From positions 1-48,348 of the forward strand of contig JAEEOY010000101.1 of the NCBI GenBank assembly GCA_016284515.1: DNA of 48,348 nt. Direction: 5' to 3'. A program made the translations under genes and the position numbers. Of the stretch, positions 9,301 through 17,269 are shown piece by piece. Numbering within the stretch: position 1 is the stretch's first letter; each line of letters begins with the position of its first letter. The stretch is from Kiritimatiellia bacterium (GTDB taxonomy: Bacteria; Verrucomicrobiota; Kiritimatiellia; RFP12; UBA1067). The notes under the pieces were generated by a model. That model made no database searches. It was not told where the DNA came from and saw only the letters and a program-made list of their open reading frames with translations.

Positions 9301-11909
9301 CCGGATTGCGGCTCGCTGGGGACAGCGAGCCCTACCAAGCGTGTTGTCGCGGTGCGGTTGCCGAGAGTGTCGTAGGTGTACTCGGTGCATGGCTCGTAGT
9401 CGGCGGAGGTGGAGACGATGCGGCCGAATGAATCATATGTGTGAACAGTGGAGAGTACCGCGCCCTGGAAACCAGAACGCTCTTCGCGAATGGTCTGACC
9501 AATGAGGTTTTCGTAACGCTTGGTGAAGCGAGGCGAAGAGGCTGTTTCGCCCTGTACGGTCTTCGACCAGCGCGTGCCGTCTGGGAGTATGCCGTAGGTG
9601 TGGAACTCGGGAGTTACCGCGGTGCCGGTAATGGAGAGCGTATCGCCGTTGGGGGAACGCGTGACAACACGGGTTGAGGTGTTGGGATTACGGACGAACA
9701 CGGTTCGCCCGTCTGGACTGTAGGTCGTCGTCGTGGTGCTGCCGAGCTGGTCGACGCGGGCGCAGACACGGCCAAGCCGATCGTAACGGGCACGCGTCGC
9801 TGGGAGGCCAACTTGAGCAGCGTAGTTGGTCTTCCAAGTGGCAACTTGGCGACCAAGGGCATCGTACTCGTAGCAAGTCGTAAGCCAAGTGACGTTGGTC
9901 ATGTCGAGCGGAATAAGACGTGATGCGGCAATCATACGCCCTTCTTCGTCGTAATCCCATGTAGTAGTGGAGCCGTCAGGCTGGGTCTCGGAAACCTTGT
10001 GACAGCAGTCCCACGCCGTGGTCGTCACCTGACCGGCGAGGTTTTCGGATGTTATCCGCTTGCCCTGTAGATTGTATGTCATACGGTTTCTGGCAATAGT
10101 ATACCAAATCCCGTCGATCATTGCCTCGGTGCGAGTTTCGGTTACTTCACCTCGCGCATTGGTGATGGTGATGTCGCGGGGCGTCTTGCCGGAGACAGGC
10201 GCGGGGGATTGCTCGTGGAGATGAGTTACAGTGCGGATCCAAGTGTTTGACGAAAGCGCATAGTCATAGAGGTCGAGTGTGCCATCCTCGTGGCGGATGG
10301 AGGCGACAAAGCCAGCTTGCGGGCGAGTGAGGACGCTCGCCCCTACCGTTACGGGGTAGAATGTAGTCACTGTGCGGAGCACATTCGTTCCGCCAAAAGC
10401 CGCGCCCTGTGTGCCAACACGCTCGACGATGTTGGTCAAGGGCGAGTAGACGTAGTACGTGCGATCGCATTCGATGTTGTTGAGCTTCCTGACGACCGTG
10501 CGCGGGCGGGTGTCGACAGGAAGCACGAGATCGCTCGGATCGACCGGCGTGTAGTCGTAGGTCGTCGTCTCGGTCATCATGCCGGGACCGGAGCGCGTCT
10601 CAGAAATCACTCGATCTGATGAATCGTATGCGTACTGCGTCAAAAGCCCCGACTGGAGTTTCTTTGTCTTAATCTTTCCCTTGCCGTTGCCTGAGGTGTA
10701 GTACGTCCACTCGGTAACGTTTGTAACGCCGCCAAAGCCCTCGACCTTGTTCGTCATAGCAAACCCCCAGGACTCCCACTTGTAGTTCTTTTCCGACCTG
10801 GACAGACGCTCTCCAGACGACGACAGGATGTCCTTCACGACCTGCGCAGCGCGCTCGTCTTCGATTACGCGCTCCTTGCGCTCCTCCACGCCCGACGGAC
10901 GCGTCAGCGACCAGTCTCCCATCACGTAGTCGTAGACATAGCGCTGAGTATCGCCGCCGCCCCGCTTGACCGTGACGACGGCGCGCTTTCCTTCGTTTTC
11001 GCGGCGAACGTTGAACACCTTGACTGGCGCGGCGTTCGGCAGAGCGTAAAGCCCTGTCGCGGCATTCTTCGAAGGCGCTTCGGCAATCGCATACACCTTG
11101 ACATCGTAGCCAGTGAAGCCCGGATGCTGCACGATGTCCGCAAGGCGCGACGGCGTCAGGAACTGCCGCACGCCGTTGGAGTCGTAGACGATGTCGACGC
11201 CCATGTCGGCGGGCGTCACGGTGACGCCGCGAGCGTCCGTGATCGAGACGAGCTGGCCCAGCGCCCCCGTCATGTTCGTCGCAAGGAACCGGCGCTTCGT
11301 GCCGTCGCCGACGTAGAAGTCATAGTAGACAGGATCGCCTGCCGTCGCCCAGCCCTCCGCGTCGACCATCATGAGGCGCTCGTCCATCTTGATGTGGACG
11401 CTCGGATCGGGACGGGCCATCGACTCGCCGTCCTTGAAGACGAAATGGATCGGCTCTCCGTTGGGACGCGACATCACGACCTCGGCCGGCGTCACGCCGT
11501 CCGCAAGGTTCTGCGTGCCGAGCCGCTTGAACGTGTAGCCTCCAAGGACGGCATAGAGGGAATCGGCGGTGAAGATCATCGGCGAGTCGTTGTCCGCGAA
11601 AATCTTGAGGGCACATGACATCGAGCCGGACCACGGCGTCGACCGTCCAAGGCCAATCCGCACTTTTATGCATTCGTCATTCTCGCTATCCCCGTCGTTC
11701 GGGCTAACGTTGTTTCCCGTGCCGTCATCCTTGTCGCCGTTATCTCCTTCCTGTGGACAGCCGCACGAATTGCCATCCGTGGTGCACCCCTGCGGAAGAT
11801 TAAGAGCAGCCTCCCTTTCAGCGAATGCATCGCCTGCGCAGAGCGAGAAGGTCGCCGCGACTACCGCGGCAAATCGCGTAACGTTGATGTTCATGGAATT
11901 CGTCTTCAT
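6381..11909 (-). CDS. full-length Rhs/YD-repeat protein with variable C-terminal toxin-like domain
   Basis: The product is 1842 residues. It has a signal peptide (about 1-30), a short cysteine-containing segment and Asp/Gly-rich stretch, an N-terminal domain to about 330, then dozens of YD repeats that would form a cocoon-like shell. The core ends near YRYYNPENGRWTSSDAL and FDHLGL (about residue 1602), with a divergent DPxGxGG motif. The last 240 residues are helical and carry H-x3-D-x3-H (HVLGDTYAH, about 1705-1713) followed by GHLFDG (about 1727-1730). This resembles the metal-binding pattern of zinc phospholipase C/DUF6765-like proteins; the enzyme activity is inferred. Palindromic repeats at 9310-9336 and 10319-10347 lie in frame in the shell. 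It starts 13 bp after the TSP3/PA14 gene and is followed by an overlapping lipoprotein gene. Confidence 0.9.
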   Translation of the reverse strand: MKTNSMNINVTRFAAVVAATFSLCAGDAFAEREAALNLPQGCTTDGNSCGCPQEGDNGDKDDGTGNNVSPNDGDSENDECIKVRIGLGRSTPWSGSMSCALKIFADNDSPMIFTADSLYAVLGGYTFKRLGTQNLADGVTPAEVVMSRPNGEPIHFVFKDGESMARPDPSVHIKMDERLMMVDAEGWATAGDPVYYDFYVGDGTKRRFLATNMTGALGQLVSITDARGVTVTPADMGVDIVYDSNGVRQFLTPSRLADIVQHPGFTGYDVKVYAIAEAPSKNAATGLYALPNAAPVKVFNVRRENEGKRAVVTVKRGGGDTQRYVYDYVMGDWSLTRPSGVEERKERVIEDERAAQVVKDILSSSGERLSRSEKNYKWESWGFAMTNKVEGFGGVTNVTEWTYYTSGNGKGKIKTKKLQSGLLTQYAYDSSDRVISETRSGPGMMTETTTYDYTPVDPSDLVLPVDTRPRTVVRKLNNIECDRTYYVYSPLTNIVERVGTQGAAFGGTNVLRTVTTFYPVTVGASVLTRPQAGFVASIRHEDGTLDLYDYALSSNTWIRTVTHLHEQSPAPVSGKTPRDITITNARGEVTETRTEAMIDGIWYTIARNRMTYNLQGKRITSENLAGQVTTTAWDCCHKVSETQPDGSTTTWDYDEEGRMIAASRLIPLDMTNVTWLTTCYEYDALGRQVATWKTNYAAQVGLPATRARYDRLGRVCARVDQLGSTTTTTYSPDGRTVFVRNPNTSTRVVTRSPNGDTLSITGTAVTPEFHTYGILPDGTRWSKTVQGETASSPRFTKRYENLIGQTIREERSGFQGAVLSTVHTYDSFGRIVSTSADYEPCTEYTYDTLGNRTATTRLVGLAVPSEPQSGSTEWRKTESFSSFVMDDSAIWLTQTNIVSCSDASIAPLVSSSARQLTGLTASLPARSHTTDIRGNVTENQLNVSVPVVTSSQVVPYATNRPLTVSRYGVEIQTVSVSAVTNTVAYDSLGRQIAHIDGRGNTTHTEYNNRGQRSASIDALGNRTTYAYDQFGNLASVTDPLGNATVYEYDLRGRKTYEGGATYPVRYTYDIFGNKATMMTYRNESLGPNSGDVTTWLYDIASGSMTNKVYADGKGPSYSYTPNGILSRRTWARGIVTDYSYDNWGSLTNTVYSDDTPTVSLAYNALGRQTEARDAAGVTTFLYDFFGALTNETVVGVAGTNTIDRYWDTFGRNAGYALNGARQTILAYDLTTSRLASMQIPSEQSNDPNNPNNQTIKQFSWSYHVGSDLKLSLAYPNGLNASWLYDANNQLLHVCNATPTNVISQYDYTYDAAGRRVACWKTGSAFAQNDTIAYAYNNRSELTNAVAAIDAEYRYAYGFDDIGNRETAAERGTNTTYAANSLNQYTSISNSLSTFQPVFDDDGNQTLIKTATGFWSITYNGENRPILWENISANSPTPTLISMSYDRIGRRVTKNECRFIYDGYLQIADNNGNAYVWDPTCKVATRQLAWLILTGFGEGRYYTHDGNKNVSEVVSADSSIAAHYGYAPFGAVAAQYGENTLDNSWRFSCEYAEDATALVYYNYRYYNPENGRWTSSDALDDLIGAARYLFIGNKSMSFDHLGLYDEYVHYYLVLWLALQLMDSQDDAKALAWGSQYPDTESWDAIWNLLSSSIPKLHNLNGFGPDRVRKYRCCVSTKYKKCMDEARSIADDKSRRDKLVQCGVLLHVLGDTYAHTMSDETAYLPVIGHLFDGTAPDNPQNSIVKFENFLNDILAAFPCSERREEVKRKIMELMNSWNYDYENRAWTPKQNYKDIVKALMREIYPEFDFNEMQKQLTVSNKEDDKLVKNEILPELDKCYEDSRK
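9310..9336. repeat. GTAGGG palindrome, in frame in rhs
   Basis: On the minus strand GGTAGGGCTCGCTGTCCCCA is followed by GCGAGCC, a hairpin of the same form as 4898-4953. It encodes VGLAVPSEP within the Rhs shell. Confidence 0.6.
10319..10347. repeat. GTAGGG palindrome, in frame in rhs
   Basis: On the minus strand GGTAGGGGCGAGCGTCCTCA is followed by CTCGCCCGC, a hairpin of the same family. It encodes VGASVLTRP within the Rhs shell. Confidence 0.6.
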
Positions 11910-11922
11910 TTTCGTGTGAAAC

Positions 11923-14900
11923 TCAGTTTTCCTTGTTGGTGTAGATCAGCTTGCCGTCCTGGTAGATGTAGGTGCGGTGGCAGACGGAGGTCGTGACGCC
12001 GCGCGCCTTGATGAAGCGGAGCGTGATGTGTCCGTTGGCGTCGAAGTCGTCGGCAGTCAGAGTCTTGTTGCGCGTTCCGTCGTCGAACGTGACGCCGGAG
12101 ACGAATATCTCGAGATTTACAGTCGTTCCCTCTGGAACCGCGCCGAGGAGGAGCGAGACCTCGACGAGCTGCGAGCCGTCGGGGTACGTCTCGGCGACGC
12201 GGTAGTACGTGCCGTTGTCCGCCCACACGGGCGTCACCTGCACTGCGTCGGATATCGCGCCGCCGTCGTCGAGGCGCGAGACGAGCCCCAAGTCGCGGTC
12301 GGCATGCGTGAGGAGCGAGAGCTTGACGCCATCGCCGGAGACCTCGGCGGAAAGCTGGAGCTCGCTGTCGTGCTCGATGAGGTTGCGGGGCGACAGCTCC
12401 GGGCAAGCGAGCGTCTGCTCGGCGTCCATCAGTATCGCCGGGTTGCGCTTCGGGAAGCGCGAGCGCACGACCTCGACGAGCGCGTAGGCCGTGTCGTCGA
12501 AGACAAGCCCTTCGTGCGCGACCGAGACGAGATAGAGCCCTTCCGTCTCGAAGACATACGGCGTTGCGACGGACTCGGTCCAGTTGGTGACGGCGGTCCA
12601 TCCGTTGGTTCCGTCGGCAACGCTTATCGCCACTTCGCTTTCGGCGCTTTCATACGGCGCGATCTTCAGCGCGTCGCCCGTGCGGATGACGAGTGCGTTC
12701 GTCGTGTAGTCCTCGGCGAAGACGTCGAACGGCTTCCACGCGACGTTGAACGACCCTGCGAGCGAGCGGTCACGGAGGGAGATTGTCGCGACACCGTCTT
12801 CGGCAAGCGGGATGTCGGCGTAGAATCCGTCGCCAATGGTCTTGACGGTTGCGAACATCGCGTTCGTCCCTGGATAGGCGACCTCGACTTCAAGCACATC
12901 GCGCCAGAGGTCGCGCCCTTCCACGCAGAGCGGCGAGACAAGGCTTTCGAGAGGAAGATTGGCGACATCCGTCGCTTCGTCCGCCCTGTGTTCCTTCCAG
13001 TCCGCAACGCCGTCGCCGTCCGCGTCGGGTCCGCCGAAGTTGACGAACCGGAGGTCGTATACCGCGAGGAACGTGTTCACCTCCCAGTTGTGCCAGACGA
13101 GGCGGAACTCGTGAACGCCTGCTGGAATCTCTGGAAGGAAGAAGTAGGCGTCCTCGCTCGTCCCGTAGGGCGCGGAGACGACCTGACGCGCGACGAAGAG
13201 TCCGTCGACGAAGAGCGAGAGGTCGAACGAATCCATCTTCGCGTAGAAGTTGTGCTGTCCGACGCGCACTGCGAGAGCGTCCGCGCCGCCCTGCGGGACG
13301 TCGAGGCTCCACGTGAGAGAGCCCGCGCGCTCGGCTGCGTATGCGACGCCTTCAGCATCCGTGCGCCACGTTCCCGTCGATGCGGCGAACGACGCACCCA
13401 CAACTGTCTCCCCAATTGCGGCAGGAGCCCAGTTGATGTCAGCGACGAGCGGATTGCCGCGCGTGTTGCGCACCTCGGCATAGTCCGACGCACCGTCGCC
13501 ATCCGTGTCGGAGACAAACGGATTTGTCCCGTGACGGAATTCCTCGATGTTGACGAGTCCGTCGCCGTCTGGGTCGAGCAGCGCCTCGCCAGCGACGAAC
13601 GGGCAGAGGCCGTTTGCAACCTCCCATGCGTCGGGCAAGCCGTCGCCGTCGGTGTCGGGCGAGTTGGGGTCTGTCCCGGCGCGGTACTCGGCGAGGTTTG
13701 AGAGCCCGTCGCCGTCTGGATCGAGCGCGGCGTCGGACGGATCGGCGGAATCGAGTCCGTGCCGCTCCTCCCACCAGTCGGGCATGCCGTCGGAATCGGA
13801 ATCCACAGGTTCGCCGCCCGATTCGTGCAGAAGGAAGCGGGCGGGTATCGTCTCGGACGGAAAACCGGCAGGAGACCACGCCAGCTCAAGTCCTGCATTG
13901 CCCCCGTTCTCGAAATACTCCACCTTAAGCGGATGCACTCCGGCGGAAAGCGCCATAGTAGCCGACTTCGAGGACATGGAGTGCTCGCCGTCGTTGTCCG
14001 CCAGCTCCTCGCCGTCGATGAAAAGGCGCGAGCCGTCGTCGGACGTCAGCGTGAACGTGTATTCGCCGGAGCGGGGCACAAGGAGAAATCCGCCGAACTC
14101 CGCCGCGAAGCGGTCCGTCAGGTCCGAAGGCGCACCCGAGAAGGCGTCGTACGACTTCGGGTAGAAGATCCGATCCGCCGCCGAGTGCGCACAGGGCGAA
14201 AGGTGCGAGAAATCCGGCAGCGCGTGGACACCTTCCGGCAGGCGGTAGAACGTCGCCGACAGGCCGCGCGCATAGCCGCGCGGCGCGGACGCCGGGGGGA
14301 TGTGGCAGAGCGACTGCGAGGGAACGGTCTGGCGGGAGATGCCGGGGCCCGACCATTCAAGCCGCAGCGCCTCGCCGCCCCAGTCCTCGTAGTGGCGGAG
14401 CTCGAGCGCGTGCCATCCGGCGGAAAGCGGCACGGATGCCGACGCTGTGCGCGGGGCGTGAGGCACGGCGTCAGAAACGGCGGTCGTTCCGTCGACGACA
14501 AGCTCCGCGCCGTCGTCGCTGGTGACGAAGAACGTGTACAACCCCTGCGCGGGGATGCGGATGAATCCCGTCAGCCTGCACGCGAACCAGTCCCCTGGCG
14601 CCGGAGACCCGTCGGGCCAGGAATGCTCCGGGAAGTCGACGAACGGAACCGTCGAGTCCGCCGACGGCATGAGGTGCGCGAAGTCCGGCATTCCGCCGCA
14701 TTCGCCGGAAGTGCGGAAGAACTCCGCGAAGAGCCCCTGGCGCGCGGAGCGCGGATCGGGTTCGAAGAAGCGCGGATCCGTCCCGAGGGCGAACTCGACC
14801 GCGTTGGAGAGCCCGTCGCCGTCTGGGTCGAGCGCGGCGTCGGACGCATCGAGCGGATCCAGGACGTTCGCGGCCTCCCATGCATCGGGCAGCCCGTCTC

Positions 14901-16434
14901 CGTCGGTATCGGGCGACAGCGGGTCCGTACTTGCGCGGAACTCGGCGAGGTCGGACAGTCCGTCGCCGTCGAAGTCATCCGCGCCGTCGCGCGAGAGCGA
15001 GCCGAACGCGGCAAGCTCCCATTCGTCGGGAAGCGCGTCGCCGTCGGACGAGAGGCCGAGCGGGCGAACCGAGGTGACAGACACGCCGTCAAGCCGTCCC
15101 GAACCTCCGGCAACGATCTCGGATGCCGTCTGCGGCGCGTCCGGGCCCATGGACAGGCCCGACTCAAGGAGGACGCCGTCCAGATAGAAGTCCCAGACCC
15201 TGGCCGCAAAGTCAAGTCGCGCGGTGGTGCGCACCCACGACTCCTCTTCGACTGCGACTGCTGTGTTGGTGACGAGCGACGAGCCGTCCAGCATGACGGG
15301 ATGGCCGTACGCGTCAAAGGCGAACGCGCACGCGGAGTCGCGGAGAGCGGACGATGCGATGGATGCGGCGAACGACCTGGTCGGCGCCTGCTGGCGCGCG
15401 TCAAGCCATATTGCATCCGGCGCAGCGGGAAGAGCGTGCGACACTTCGGCGGAGGACTGCCCGGGGGCCAGCTCGAGCGCCATGCCGTCCAAGGCCGACT
15501 GGCATTCTCGGACAATTGCCGCTTCTGCCCTGGATGCGTTCCATCCGTTCTGCCCTGCGAGCCGTCCCGGCGACACCGCAGGAAGTGCGAATGTCTCGAC
15601 GAAGGAGAAGTCGCCGAACCCCGCGTCGGACAGCGGATCCATGCCCCACGCGACCTCGAGTCCGTCCAGAACGCCGTCTCCGTCCGTGTCGGCCGCAAGA
15701 GGCGACGTGCCGTATACAAGGCGCTCCAATTCATCGGGAAGGCCGTCTCCGTCAGTGTCGCGCGCCGCGTCCGAGACGAGATACAGGCGCGAGGTCCCTG
15801 GAACCGGGGGCGCGTCGTCCCACTGCTCGGAGACCGCCGCGCCTGGCGAACGGAGGATGTGCGACCATGTCGACCGCGCGGCGGACGCCGCGCCATCGCC
15901 GTCGGCGGAGAAGAGGTCGTAGGGATGTGCGCCGCTGACGACGGAAAGCGAGACAACGCCGTTCGTCGGGTCTGCGAGAAGAGAGGAAAAGCGAGGCTCA
16001 CCGGACGGCGCGGCGAGCCCGGGGAGGCGTCCGAAAACACTGAACAGAAACGGCTCGTCGTCCGTGCGCAGGAGAAAGAGCGTGTCGCCCGGGAATGGAG
16101 ACGCGAACGAAGGGAGGCCCGTCGCCGGATCGAGCCATCCGCCGGAGCAGAACACGGCGTTCGTCGTCGCACCGGAATCAGCGCCGAGCATATAGAGCCG
16201 GTCAGACATCTCTCCGCCGTCGCCGGCGAACGGTCCGGAGATAAATGCGGCGGGGCCGTTCCCTGCCATCGGAGCGAACGGCATCTCGACTTCGACAACG
16301 CCGTTCGTGCCAGCGTCAAACCGCGACACGCCGACAGCATCGTCGGCGAAAAGCGGACAGCGCACAAAAGCCGCAAGCGCGGGCATCGCTGCCGCCGCGG
16401 ACACCAGAAACCTAAATGAAAATCGACTTTTCAT
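11923..16434 (-). CDS. large secreted TSP3/PA14 surface protein co-transcribed with rhs
   Basis: The product is about 1503 residues. A signal peptide (MKSRFSFRFLVSAAAAMPA) starts at the ATG at 16434, preceded by GGAG at six bases; the frame is open to 16515 but the longer start buries the signal. Approximate order: an N-terminal beta domain; thrombospondin type 3 calcium repeats (DTDGDGLPDELE, DTDGDGVLDGLE); a jelly-roll-like region; more TSP3 repeats; two PA14 domains (GLFAEFFRTSGE and GLSATFYRLPEG, each with a DDGAEL or DDGSRL turn); TSP3 repeats again; and a beta-rich C-terminus. The repeats bind calcium and PA14 often binds glycans, so it is probably a surface or adhesion protein. It ends 13 bp before the rhs start, so it may display or anchor the Rhs protein. 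Confidence 0.85.
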   Translation of the reverse strand: MKSRFSFRFLVSAAAAMPALAAFVRCPLFADDAVGVSRFDAGTNGVVEVEMPFAPMAGNGPAAFISGPFAGDGGEMSDRLYMLGADSGATTNAVFCSGGWLDPATGLPSFASPFPGDTLFLLRTDDEPFLFSVFGRLPGLAAPSGEPRFSSLLADPTNGVVSLSVVSGAHPYDLFSADGDGAASAARSTWSHILRSPGAAVSEQWDDAPPVPGTSRLYLVSDAARDTDGDGLPDELERLVYGTSPLAADTDGDGVLDGLEVAWGMDPLSDAGFGDFSFVETFALPAVSPGRLAGQNGWNASRAEAAIVRECQSALDGMALELAPGQSSAEVSHALPAAPDAIWLDARQQAPTRSFAASIASSALRDSACAFAFDAYGHPVMLDGSSLVTNTAVAVEEESWVRTTARLDFAARVWDFYLDGVLLESGLSMGPDAPQTASEIVAGGSGRLDGVSVTSVRPLGLSSDGDALPDEWELAAFGSLSRDGADDFDGDGLSDLAEFRASTDPLSPDTDGDGLPDAWEAANVLDPLDASDAALDPDGDGLSNAVEFALGTDPRFFEPDPRSARQGLFAEFFRTSGECGGMPDFAHLMPSADSTVPFVDFPEHSWPDGSPAPGDWFACRLTGFIRIPAQGLYTFFVTSDDGAELVVDGTTAVSDAVPHAPRTASASVPLSAGWHALELRHYEDWGGEALRLEWSGPGISRQTVPSQSLCHIPPASAPRGYARGLSATFYRLPEGVHALPDFSHLSPCAHSAADRIFYPKSYDAFSGAPSDLTDRFAAEFGGFLLVPRSGEYTFTLTSDDGSRLFIDGEELADNDGEHSMSSKSATMALSAGVHPLKVEYFENGGNAGLELAWSPAGFPSETIPARFLLHESGGEPVDSDSDGMPDWWEERHGLDSADPSDAALDPDGDGLSNLAEYRAGTDPNSPDTDGDGLPDAWEVANGLCPFVAGEALLDPDGDGLVNIEEFRHGTNPFVSDTDGDGASDYAEVRNTRGNPLVADINWAPAAIGETVVGASFAASTGTWRTDAEGVAYAAERAGSLTWSLDVPQGGADALAVRVGQHNFYAKMDSFDLSLFVDGLFVARQVVSAPYGTSEDAYFFLPEIPAGVHEFRLVWHNWEVNTFLAVYDLRFVNFGGPDADGDGVADWKEHRADEATDVANLPLESLVSPLCVEGRDLWRDVLEVEVAYPGTNAMFATVKTIGDGFYADIPLAEDGVATISLRDRSLAGSFNVAWKPFDVFAEDYTTNALVIRTGDALKIAPYESAESEVAISVADGTNGWTAVTNWTESVATPYVFETEGLYLVSVAHEGLVFDDTAYALVEVVRSRFPKRNPAILMDAEQTLACPELSPRNLIEHDSELQLSAEVSGDGVKLSLLTHADRDLGLVSRLDDGGAISDAVQVTPVWADNGTYYRVAETYPDGSQLVEVSLLLGAVPEGTTVNLEIFVSGVTFDDGTRNKTLTADDFDANGHITLRFIKARGVTTSVCHRTYIYQDGKLIYTNKEN

Positions 16435-16444
16435 ATCTGGCTCC

Positions 16445-16487
16445 ATTATCTCATTTTCACCGTCTGAAGTATATTCCCCCAACGGGT
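16445..16487 (-). promoter_or_regulatory. putative promoter of the TSP3/PA14-rhs operon with shared upstream motif
   Basis: On the minus strand the motif ACCCGTTGGGGGAAT (16473-16487) lies 22 bp upstream of a GATAAT -10-like box (16445-16450). The same arrangement precedes both beta-helix genes. The -10 box is only 10 bases from the ATG, so a transcript starting here would have a leader of only a few bases and would lack the GGAG sequence. Confidence 0.45.
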
Positions 16488-16685
16488 ACCATCGAAAGGA
16501 GTGCGAAGGACACACCCCACGGGATGCTTGCTTTCGCTGCGTGGAATTTCGAACATGCGTACGTTATGTTTAGTCGCAGACGCCGCAGAATTTGCGTCCG
16601 ATTTCGATTGTCGTCGCCCCCGCGAATGGAATCCAGGCAGCTCTTCATTCGCCCGGCAGTCGTGCGGGCGACAATCGGGAATCGT

Positions 16686-16704
16686 CCGCGGCACATCCGC
16701 CGCG
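16686..16704. repeat. palindromic repeat, CCGCGGCACATC family
   Basis: The 19-bp sequence CCGCGGCACATCCGCCGCG is an imperfect palindrome. Near-identical copies lie at 42226-42244 and, in the opposite orientation inside the transketolase gene, at 43348-43366. Confidence 0.6.
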
Positions 16705-16769
16705 TGCAAATACTAGCATGCCAGTCCGCCATCCAGAGGCGTTGCGCAGACTGCAGTTATCTACGATGA

Positions 16770-16852
16770 CTGGGTGAAGCGGCGTCCCGCCGCTTCGAGA
16801 CAGTACGAAAGAGTTCTTCGTTTCAGAAGCGGCGGGACGCCGCTTCCCCCAG
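16770..16852. repeat. inverted repeat in the gap between the GH31 gene and the TSP3/PA14 gene
   Basis: Two arms of about 28 bp (16770-16797 and 16824-16852) are inverted copies of each other, and each is itself palindromic (GAAGCGGCGTCCCGCCGCTTC). The unit could fold as two hairpins or one long stem and may stop transcription from GH31. No T-run follows, so a classical terminator is not evident. Apart from this, the promoter, one small palindrome and the remnant at 17039-17227, I see nothing functional in 16435-17269. Confidence 0.65.
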
Positions 16853-17038
16853 TCAACACGGACACTCCAGCCCTGTTGACATTCATAGATGCCGCTCATA
16901 TTTATCCGCTTGATCGCCACTTCCCGTGCGTCGCGCGCTTGCCGCCATTGTCGCTTCTGACGGTCAGGACGCGATAAGGGGAATCCGATCTCATGCCGGC
17001 CTGTGCTCCTGCCTGGGCGTTTCGCAGAATACCAAACT

Positions 17039-17227
17039 TTATCGCCTTTCGATTTCGAACAGTTCGCCGTCGAAGGCGGCTTCAAGAGAAACGGCGAAAC
17101 CTCTCTCGGATAGCTCGCGGCCCGATGCCTCGCAGACGGTCTCGGACGTGACGCCCTTCCTGACCGCATAGCGCGCCGCCTTGTCTATCCGCCGCCGACA
17201 CCAGGAATCGAAATGGTGACAGAATTT
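17039..17227 (-). pseudogene. orphan C-terminal reading frame, gene remnant
   Basis: A stop-to-stop frame of about 62 codons with no ATG, GTG or TTG start ends in a TAA at 17039. Its translation looks protein-like (DKAARYAVRKGVTSETVCEA, then ELSERGFAVSLEAAFDGELF), is rich in charged residues and has GC-rich third positions like the neighbouring genes. It is probably the 3' end of a gene whose 5' part was lost. I do not recognise the family. Confidence 0.4.
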
Positions 17228-17269
17228 TCATACCGGACTGTATTCACTTTTCACTTACGTGCGTTTGAC

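Noticed and set aside
11977-16419. Long plus-strand open frames opposite the TSP3/PA14 gene (574 and 886 codons)
   Set aside because: They are Arg/Glu/Val-rich translations antisense to a well-supported gene with domain motifs, a common result of GC-rich third positions; no family motifs are seen.
16884-16925. A VAIKRI-encoding stretch as another HEAT-gene remnant
   Set aside because: Only about 25 bp resembles the HEAT 3' end, with no inverted-repeat element beside it; this could be chance.
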